5,160 bases of DNA from Caldifarciminota bacterium RBG_13_43_14. Lineage in GTDB: Bacteria > Hydrothermota > Tepidihabitantia > SM23-42. A program made the translations under genes and the position numbers. The stretch lies in assembly GCA_001771735.1 (NCBI GenBank), contig MEUM01000094.1, positions 1 through 5,160 on the forward strand, given 5' to 3'. Numbering within the stretch: the first letter of the stretch is position 1; the number at the start of each line of letters is the position of its first letter. Below, piece after piece: positions 1 through 5,077 of the stretch. The notes beneath the pieces are model-generated. The model was not told the DNA's origin. It ran no database searches and was given only the letters and a program-made list of their open reading frames with translations.

Positions 1-1677
1 TCCGTACCGACCATCAGGAAGATCTTTAATGCTGATTTCCAGTAGATCCTCAACGATATAATAATGCAGGATATCACCCAGACAAATGTCAATGATGGAC
101 TCATACCCCGGATCGACCTTGAGATGTTCCCGCACCAGCTTACGGTGTTGAATACCTATCTTATCGGCAATTTCCTTGACTGCACCCTTTTCTTTCAAAC
201 GCTGTGATCTTGTATCGATCAGCAGCTTACAGTCATTATATGCTGCGCGCCTTTCTTCCAGATCTTTCTCGGTATTGCGCAGATTCAGCGTATGGTTCTT
301 AAGTTCATCGTTCAGAGATCCAAGGGCTTTGCTTAATTCCTCCTGACGGATAATAATACGGTTCAATTCCTCTTCAGCTTCTTTGACGGCCCGGCGAAGG
401 TTATCGATCTCATTTTTTTGGCCATGATACTCCTCGTTCAATTTTTCAAGCAACAATTCCTTGTTTTCCTTTTCAAAACGCAGTTTGGCAACAGTCGGTT
501 CAAGCTCGGCTGCTTGCCTGGTCAAATCTTCATGAGTGGCGCTGTTTTGCTTGAGTTTATCCTGCAATTGAAAATATTTCTGGTTACATTCTTCGATCCG
601 GCTGACTCCTGAATCAACGGATTGCTGGGCACGAGCGTATGCCTCTTCTATTTCAGCGATCTGCTGGCGATATTCTGTAAGTCGTTTTGTGCTCGCTTTC
701 AGGACTTCCTCTTTTTCATAAATGCTCGTGATCATCCTCTCCTTAGATAATTTAATTTGATTCCCTGTTTCCTTTTCCTCCTCAATCCGGCGTTCGAGTT
801 GAACAATTCTACCGTTGATCGTATTGAGCCGTTTAACTATTTCTTTTCTCCCGGTCTCATACACACTCATTTCATTCTTGAGTGATTCCCGTTCCCCTTC
901 AACGACTTTTATTTGCTGAGCGATCGCCTGTCGCTCACTTTCCTTATTTGCTAATTGTTTCTGTAAATTTATCATTTCAGTACTACAGTTCTGAAAGTCA
1001 TTTTTCAGCCGGTACAGGGAAAGAACCCGATATTCTTCTCGCAGCTCCTGGAACAACCTTGTTTGGCGTACCTGACGTTTCAGTCCACGCAGTGAGCGCT
1101 GCATTTCATGAATAATATCTTCCAGGCGCAGTAGATCCTGTTCGGTAACTTCGAGACGCCGTCGGGTCTGTTCGCGACGCTCCTGATATTTCAATATACC
1201 ACTTACGTCATCGAACATCTCCTTGGTCTCTCCGTGAATGATCCGCTCGATTTCACCCAGCTCAAGGAAAGAATAGGTCAGTGTACCCGAATTAAGAAAT
1301 AAGGCCTGTATATCCTGTAACCGGCATTTTACCCGATTTAAGAAGAATTCGCTGTCTCCGGTCCGGAAAAAACGTCGTCGGATCTCGAATTCAGCCCCGA
1401 ATTGGGGAAAGAAATCCTCATTATCGATCGTGATCGAAACCTCGGCAAAATTCGCGTCGTTCTGCGCATCGGCTGATATGTAGACAAGATCCTCGATCCG
1501 CTCGCAGCGCAAGGCTTTCATCGACTGTTCACCAAAAACCCAACGCAAAGCATCAAATATATTGGACTTGCCGCTGCCGTTCGGACCAACAAAAGAGGTG
1601 ATCCCGGAGTTCAGGCTGATCTTACATTCACCCGGAAATGATTTGAAACCGCAGAGTTTGATCTCTTTGATCTTCAT
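1..1677 (-). CDS. smc: Chromosome segregation ATPase SMC, N-terminal half (cut by window edge)
   Basis: SMC proteins dimerise, bind DNA and extrude or hold chromosome loops in the nucleoid, normally with ScpA and ScpB. Reading back from the ATG at 1677, 559 codons stay open to the left edge. Residues 1-164 form the N-terminal ABC head: GFKSF at 10-14, Walker A GPNGSGKSN at 31-39, then DALRWVFGEQS at 42-52 and ALR at 55-57 (R-loop arginine position). Residues about 165-495 are a heptad-rich, charged coiled coil. From about 498 the hinge begins (AVKEIADK, then VDPGYES at 521-527 and YYIVED at 539-544) and is cut off. Family members run to about 1,150-1,200 residues, so a little under half is present; the signature motif and Walker B lie outside. 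The Q-loop lacks its usual glutamine (leucine at 140), and GGKMED after the R-loop reads CERIED, so a divergent SMC or a paralogue is possible. No clear Shine-Dalgarno precedes the ATG; the start is chosen because the N-terminus matches the family. The preceding yhaM-like gene ends 27 bases upstream, suggesting co-transcription. The SMC assignment is secure. Confidence 0.9.
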   Translation of the reverse strand, partial: MKIKEIKLCGFKSFPGECKISLNSGITSFVGPNGSGKSNIFDALRWVFGEQSMKALRCERIEDLVYISADAQNDANFAEVSITIDNEDFFPQFGAEFEIRRRFFRTGDSEFFLNRVKCRLQDIQALFLNSGTLTYSFLELGEIERIIHGETKEMFDDVSGILKYQERREQTRRRLEVTEQDLLRLEDIIHEMQRSLRGLKRQVRQTRLFQELREEYRVLSLYRLKNDFQNCSTEMINLQKQLANKESERQAIAQQIKVVEGERESLKNEMSVYETGRKEIVKRLNTINGRIVQLERRIEEEKETGNQIKLSKERMITSIYEKEEVLKASTKRLTEYRQQIAEIEEAYARAQQSVDSGVSRIEECNQKYFQLQDKLKQNSATHEDLTRQAAELEPTVAKLRFEKENKELLLEKLNEEYHGQKNEIDNLRRAVKEAEEELNRIIIRQEELSKALGSLNDELKNHTLNLRNTEKDLEERRAAYNDCKLLIDTRSQRLKEKGAVKEIADKIGIQHRKLVREHLKVDPGYESIIDICLGDILHYYIVEDLLEISIKDLPDGRYG

Positions 1678-1681
1678 TATA

Positions 1682-1697
1682 CTATTACCGATAATAG
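1682..1697 (-). other. Small hairpin in the yhaM-smc spacer
   Basis: A perfect 6-bp inverted repeat (CTATTA / TAATAG) encloses a 4-base loop, UCGG on the transcript, and ends four bases before the smc ATG. The stem is almost all A-U and has no following U tract, so it is not a terminator. It lies where a ribosome binding site would be expected, and none is visible there. It could mark weak or coupled initiation of smc, or be chance in AT-rich sequence. Confidence 0.3.
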
Positions 1698-1704
1698 AAT
1701 CGTT

Positions 1705-2652
1705 CTACTCACCAAGATAAATTTCTCGCTCGAGTAGGGGATGGAAATCGCTCCACAACCGCTCGCGGTTTGTATTCCGACGAAGTTCATGCATAATCAT
1801 TTCGAGTTTGGCATCAAGATTATCGATAAAATGCAGTAATAAAGCCTCGCCGAAAAGCGGAACCTTGGGTGATCCCCATTCGTATTCTCCATGATGGGCG
1901 ATCACCATATGCAATAGCTTTAATTTGAGATCATCCGGGAAATCTTCAATTTGCGAAATTTTTTCCACGATCATATCATTTCCGATGATTATATGCCCGA
2001 GCATATGCCCCTTGATTGTTATATCCAGTTTCCGCTGATAAGCATATTCGTGGATCTTCCCGATATCATGCAATAAAACACCAGTCATAAGAAGATCGGA
2101 ATTACACGCCGGGTAAACATCGTGTAATTTGTCAGTTAAACAAGCCATATTCCGGGTATGCACGGCTAACCCTCCGAGATAGGCATGATGAGCCCTTTTT
2201 GCGGCCGGCGCACGGCTGAATTGCATTATGAAACTTTCATCAAGGAAAAAAAGCTCCAGCAGTCTTTTCAAATGTTGATCGGTGATTGCGTTCACGAATC
2301 CATGTATTTCTTTAATGACCTTTTCTATATTTTCTTCACTTGCCGGTAAAAAATCAGCTGAATCAACTTCCCGATCATCGACTGGGGAAATGCTGGACAC
2401 AACGATCTGAAGTTTACCATTATAATCATTGACCGTACCGTTAAGCAATACAAAATCACCGCTTTTAAAATATTTAACCGTTTCCTGCGCATTATCCCAC
2501 AGAATACCTTCGATCATTCCGGTACGATCGGTGAATTCGAATACGGCAAAATGAGTTCCGTCTTTTTTTTCTTTTAGATTTCTGCGGGAAAGAATAAAGA
2601 TATCCTTTACCGCCTGTCCGAGTTCAAGCTGCTCTACATAATGACTTTTCAT
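1705..2652 (-). CDS. yhaM: YhaM-type 3'-5' exoribonuclease, OB-fold plus HD domain
   Basis: This 315-residue protein matches the size and domain order of YhaM (about 314 residues in Bacillus subtilis), a metal-dependent cytoplasmic 3'-5' exonuclease of RNA that also acts on single-stranded DNA. Residues about 10-90 form an OB-fold nucleic-acid binding domain (FEFTDRTGMIEGILWD at 38-53, NGTVNDYNGKLQI at 71-83). The HD phosphohydrolase domain follows: HHAYLGGLAVHT at 155-166, the metal-binding LLHDIGK at 193-199 with H195-D196, GHMLGH at 215-220, HHGEYEWGSP at 253-262, and HFIDNLDAK at 274-282 with a late aspartate. All expected metal ligands appear present, so an active enzyme is likely. The ATG at 2652 has no well-placed Shine-Dalgarno: AGAGG lies 16 bases upstream. 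The gene sits between the sensor gene (65-base gap) and smc (27-base gap) and probably shares a transcript with smc. The family assignment is firm; the exact substrate here is inferred from the family. Confidence 0.93.
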   Translation of the reverse strand: MKSHYVEQLELGQAVKDIFILSRRNLKEKKDGTHFAVFEFTDRTGMIEGILWDNAQETVKYFKSGDFVLLNGTVNDYNGKLQIVVSSISPVDDREVDSADFLPASEENIEKVIKEIHGFVNAITDQHLKRLLELFFLDESFIMQFSRAPAAKRAHHAYLGGLAVHTRNMACLTDKLHDVYPACNSDLLMTGVLLHDIGKIHEYAYQRKLDITIKGHMLGHIIIGNDMIVEKISQIEDFPDDLKLKLLHMVIAHHGEYEWGSPKVPLFGEALLLHFIDNLDAKLEMIMHELRRNTNRERLWSDFHPLLEREIYLGE

Positions 2653-2681
2653 TGGATTGATCTATATACCTCTATGATGGC

Positions 2682-2709
2682 AGTCTATTTTCTGTGCAGT
2701 ACCGGGCAA
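2682..2709 (-). promoter_or_regulatory. Weak candidate promoter before the yhaM-like gene
   Basis: On the minus strand a -35-like TTGCCC (2704-2709) and a -10-like TAGACT (2682-2687) are separated by 16 bases, the same spacing as the two strong promoters further right. Each hexamer matches only four of six consensus positions. It is the only candidate in the 65-base gap after the sensor gene, so the yhaM-like gene and smc may depend mainly on read-through from upstream. Confidence 0.22.
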
Positions 2710-2717
2710 GGATTTTA

Positions 2718-3713
2718 CTATTTCTTTGGCGTTTCCAGATGAAGAATCTTCTTTTTTATTAGATCAAGTTTCTCATGTAATGCACTTTCTTCTTTCTTTT
2801 CCGCTTCGAGGGCGCTTTTAATTTCTTCCCGCTTCTGGGATAACAAGCTTATTTCACCGGTCAATCTTTGCTCTTCCGCTTTAATCTTTTCCAATCGCTT
2901 TAACATCTCGGATTCCTGAACCTTTAGTTTTTCGATCGACTGAACAACCGGATTGGATTCAATTTCCTTTTTCCTCTTCTGATATTCAACATTCACTTTT
3001 TCTAAATTGCCTTGTGCCTCATTAACTTTTTGATTAAGATCAACTAAGGTTTTCTGCTGTGAATTCTGTTCTTTTTTTAGTGAATCTATTTTTGGCGAAA
3101 AAACTTCTTCCTGCCGACGGTTGATATCCTCGACGATCCGCCCTTCAACGTTCCTTTGCATGGACAAGATCACAATGAACGCAATGATCCCAAAAACCGC
3201 GCCAATAGCAAGCACCAGCGGACTTGAAGATGGTATAACCTTGATCTCCGGAATAACTGGGTTAGCCCCGAAATACAGTGCCCCAACCCGGGTCTTTCCA
3301 ACCAAAATCGTGAACCCGCATTCATACAATCCGTTATTCTCCTTCACCGCTGCCGAACTGCTTTTTAGCAGAGTGGAGTTGAAGCTTTTGCCCATAAGAT
3401 TTTGATCACTCGAGGCTATAACCATTCCTTTGCCATCGGTAAAATGAATATAGGTAATCTCAGGTTCATCCCTTCGGAATCGCTGAATGATTTCGTTCAG
3501 ATTCGCGGCACCTTCCATAATGACCGCATCTTCGACAAAGGTCGCGTGAGCGATAAGATTTCCGACATTAGTGAACCTCTTGACCATAAAATCTTTGGCG
3601 ATATTTTGATCACCAGTCGCCGCCGTTGGTAGGAACCGCGGGCTCATGAAAAAAACGACTGAAACGATCATTACTATTATAAATGCTACAATTGCTGCAC
3701 CCGCTTTAGACAT
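2718..3713 (-). CDS. Membrane-anchored sensor-like protein with extracytoplasmic Cache/PAS-like domain and C-terminal coiled coil
   Basis: I do not recognise a named family. The 331-residue protein has a transmembrane helix at about 5-24 and a second at about 164-184, flanking an extracytoplasmic segment at 25-163. Within that segment, YIHFTDGKGMVIASSD at 88-103 followed by GKSF at 108-111 and GALYFGAN at 144-151 resembles the strand-turn pattern of single Cache or PAS-like ligand-sensing domains of chemoreceptors and sensor kinases (my reading, not a database hit). After the second helix, residues about 190-326 are a Lys/Glu/Gln-rich coiled coil interrupted near NPVVQ at 254-258. There is no HAMP, kinase, GGDEF, methyl-accepting or other known output domain before the end at 331. 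Predicted topology is short N-terminus inside, sensor outside, coiled coil in the cytoplasm. The ATG directly follows the TAA of the beta-barrel gene, with an AGGAGG site 4 bases before it, so translation is coupled. Function unknown; it may be a scaffold or a sensor acting through a partner protein. Confidence 0.85.
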   Translation of the reverse strand: MSKAGAAIVAFIIVMIVSVVFFMSPRFLPTAATGDQNIAKDFMVKRFTNVGNLIAHATFVEDAVIMEGAANLNEIIQRFRRDEPEITYIHFTDGKGMVIASSDQNLMGKSFNSTLLKSSSAAVKENNGLYECGFTILVGKTRVGALYFGANPVIPEIKVIPSSSPLVLAIGAVFGIIAFIVILSMQRNVEGRIVEDINRRQEEVFSPKIDSLKKEQNSQQKTLVDLNQKVNEAQGNLEKVNVEYQKRKKEIESNPVVQSIEKLKVQESEMLKRLEKIKAEEQRLTGEISLLSQKREEIKSALEAEKKEESALHEKLDLIKKKILHLETPKK

Positions 3714-4565
3714 TTAGCCTCCTATGCTAATCGAAAGTCTATGGCATCCACCCAGATCGAAATAGGGCGAATAATTATAGTCGATCGTCAATGTTCTTAC
3801 TTTAACGGCAACACCAGCGGTTATGCCGGCGAGAAAATCAAGACCATTATTTCCCGATCGAATCGATGATAAAATGCTGTTGTAGGAAAATTTCAATTCA
3901 AGATTATTGACAAGATAATAACCCCATCCAACCCGTAATCCGAGATTACTCAGCGCGGGTTTGACAAGATCAAATCCAAGCCAGCCAAAATCAAAAAGTT
4001 TGGTCGCACCGATACCGAGCTCATAAGGAAAGATCTCTGATTCTTCGATATAAGGTTTGACCCCGATCCCGATATTCCGCACGACCAGTCCGAATTGAAT
4101 ATCCGGATCCTCAAGAAAATAAAGTAAACCAATATCAATGCCCAATCCAATTGAATATAAAGTATCAATATTGGCGTAAACTCCCTTAATTGCGGCTCCA
4201 AACCCTATGCCGCCAATAAACAAACCTTTCCCAAAATAGAAATCAATAAAATTTACTCCAAAACTTCCGTATTCATTACCATATTCATCGGTTTTTTTTA
4301 TCCGTCCACCATTGAAATATTTGAGGGCAAATCCGAGTTGATTATTCTCATAGCCGGCATATCCGAAATGCGTATCACCAATATAATATAAATATGATGC
4401 GCAGTAACGTGGACTGCTTGCCAGAGCTAACCCAGCTGGATTATAATAAATAGAATAACCATCTCCAAAACGTCCATAGCCCAATCCAACGCGATGAGCA
4501 ACTGGATCGACATTCAAATGTTCAAATCCAATCACCGATATTAATCCCAATATAAGGAGCTGCAT
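3714..4565 (-). CDS. PorV/PorQ-family outer-membrane beta-barrel protein
   Basis: This 283-residue protein begins with a short hydrophobic segment (residues 3-13) that fits a signal peptide, with plausible cleavage after VIG at 11-13, although it lacks the usual basic N-terminal residue. The mature start FEHLNVDPVAHRVGLG (14-29) and YNPAGLA (41-47) correspond to the conserved opening of PorV/PorQ proteins, where a conserved glycine-rich stretch leads to an NPAGLA motif. The rest is a run of alternating amphipathic strands rich in Gly, Tyr and Phe, as in FadL-like barrels. It does not end in the terminal aromatic residue typical of many outer-membrane proteins (final residues SISIGG). In Bacteroidetes PorV and PorQ serve type IX secretion, but relatives occur widely in other diderm phyla with unknown roles, so no secretion function is claimed. 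A GGAGG site lies 4 bases before the ATG, and an in-frame TGA just upstream rules out an extended start. The gene has its own strong promoter and is coupled to the sensor gene. Confidence 0.85.
   Translation of the reverse strand: MQLLILGLISVIGFEHLNVDPVAHRVGLGYGRFGDGYSIYYNPAGLALASSPRYCASYLYYIGDTHFGYAGYENNQLGFALKYFNGGRIKKTDEYGNEYGSFGVNFIDFYFGKGLFIGGIGFGAAIKGVYANIDTLYSIGLGIDIGLLYFLEDPDIQFGLVVRNIGIGVKPYIEESEIFPYELGIGATKLFDFGWLGFDLVKPALSNLGLRVGWGYYLVNNLELKFSYNSILSSIRSGNNGLDFLAGITAGVAVKVRTLTIDYNYSPYFDLGGCHRLSISIGG
3718..3723 (-). promoter_or_regulatory. Shine-Dalgarno of the sensor gene, inside the barrel gene
   Basis: AGGAGG lies within the last two glycine codons of the beta-barrel gene and is followed by C, the stop TAA and then the sensor ATG, a 4-base spacing. 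A ribosome finishing the barrel protein would therefore be placed on the next start, which argues for translational coupling and supports the ATG at 3713. Confidence 0.85.
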
Positions 4566-4569
4566 TTTA

Positions 4570-4574
4570 CCTCC
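4570..4574 (-). promoter_or_regulatory. Shine-Dalgarno of the beta-barrel gene
   Basis: GGAGG, extendable to GGAGGT, is placed 4 bases before the ATG at 4565. It is one of only two strong ribosome binding sites in the window (the other serves the sensor gene), and it fixes the start of a protein whose signal peptide is unusually short. Confidence 0.85.
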
Positions 4575-4595
4575 ATCTAATCAATCGGCAAAGAA

Positions 4596-4623
4596 ATTAT
4601 AGCAACATGACCAATAAAGTCAA
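4596..4623 (-). promoter_or_regulatory. Strong sigma-70-type promoter for the barrel and downstream genes
   Basis: The minus strand shows TTGACT at 4618-4623, a 16-base spacer and a perfect TATAAT at 4596-4601. Transcription should begin near 4589, giving a leader of about 24 bases that contains the GGAGG site. The -35 box overlaps the TGA stop of the rseC-like gene (4620-4622). The spacing and both hexamers equal those of the promoter in front of the rseC-like gene, which supports both being real. Confidence 0.75.
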
Positions 4624-5021
4624 GACTCTTTATCAATAACGTTAGGCATGAAATTACGTTTAGTTTTTACGGTCCGGTCTATGATCTTGGCAATAATAAG
4701 ACCCATGATCAATCCGCCAACCGTGATCAATATTCTATAGATCTCAATCAAACCGGCACTTATAATCAAACCGGTTATTGCCAAAACTATCGGTATGCCA
4801 AAAATAATGAAGGCCGCCCTTAGACCGCCTTTCTCGGCGACCTCGATTTTTACTAGATCTCCCGGCTGAGCCTTAATTAAATTATAGGCACTTATCACTC
4901 TCAATCCTTCATTCAACCGGCACGAACCGCATGCCGGGCACGAGCGACAGGCATCACCCGGAACAATGCTGATCTCCGCAATATCACCCGCCACTTTTAT
5001 CACTTTACCTTTCTCAATCAC
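4620..5021 (-). CDS. RseC/MucC-family integral membrane protein with Cys cluster
   Basis: This 133-residue protein resembles RseC/MucC, inner-membrane proteins linked in Enterobacteria to sigma-E control and to maintaining reduced SoxR alongside the Rsx/Rnf complex. The N-terminal part (EKGKVIKVAGDIAEI at 3-17) is a small beta-rich domain. It is followed by four regularly spaced cysteines at 25, 28, 31 and 34 (CRSCPACGSC), as expected for a metal or iron-sulfur site. PGDLVKIEVAEKGGLRAA at 53-70 leads into two transmembrane helices at about 68-88 and 95-112, and the tail after 113 is basic. It is shorter than E. coli RseC (about 159 residues). The GTG at 5021 is chosen because the sequence from MIEKG matches how the family begins. 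No Shine-Dalgarno precedes it, and a TATAAT box ends only six bases upstream. No rnf, rseA or rseB gene is in the window, so the redox or stress role is a family-level inference only. Confidence 0.85.
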   Translation of the reverse strand: MIEKGKVIKVAGDIAEISIVPGDACRSCPACGSCRLNEGLRVISAYNLIKAQPGDLVKIEVAEKGGLRAAFIIFGIPIVLAITGLIISAGLIEIYRILITVGGLIMGLIIAKIIDRTVKTKRNFMPNVIDKES

Positions 5022-5077
5022 CGATATATTATATAAGGTAGATAACCGAAGTCAATTGCTCCTTTTTTCTTTTTCAT
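5018..5077 (-). other. Possible 19-codon upstream ORF overlapping the rseC-like start
   Basis: An ATG at 5077 opens a 19-residue frame beginning MKKKKGAIDF whose TGA overlaps the GTG of the rseC-like gene (GTGA). An in-frame GTG at 5089 could lengthen it by four residues. That layout is typical of coupled genes, but the strong promoter lies inside the frame and would not transcribe its start, and no convincing promoter is seen upstream. It is more likely fortuitous and is recorded only as the alternative explanation for the missing ribosome binding site. Confidence 0.12.
5028..5055 (-). promoter_or_regulatory. Strong sigma-70-type promoter at the rseC-like gene, predicted leaderless
   Basis: TTGACT (5050-5055), a 16-base spacer and a perfect TATAAT (5028-5033) read on the minus strand. 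The GTG start codon begins seven bases past the -10 box, which is where transcription normally starts, so the mRNA would have essentially no leader. Chance occurrence of TATAAT in AT-rich DNA is possible, but the matching -35 box and the identical design of the promoter at 4596-4623 argue against it. Confidence 0.65.

Noticed and set aside
418..612. Plus-strand open frame of 64 codons
   Set aside because: It lies antisense to the SMC coiled coil, which is unmistakable on the other strand; it has no start context or recognisable motif.
882..1115. Plus-strand open frame of 77 codons
   Set aside because: It is antisense to smc and its composition is that of a shadow of heptad-repeat codons.
1676..1681. 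TATAAT overlapping the smc start codon
   Set aside because: No -35-like hexamer at 16 or 17 bases upstream, and transcription would begin inside the coding region.
3121..3632. Two plus-strand open frames (3121-3405 and 3402-3632) that nearly abut
   Set aside because: Both are antisense to the sensor gene, which has a strong ribosome binding site, membrane helices and a coherent domain order; the near-abutment is coincidence.
3950..4201. Minus-strand open frame of 83 codons
   Set aside because: It is an out-of-frame shadow inside the beta-barrel gene without its own ribosome binding site.
4566..4619. Possible terminator after the rseC-like gene
   Set aside because: No stem followed by a U tract is present; the gap is filled by the promoter and ribosome binding site of the barrel gene.
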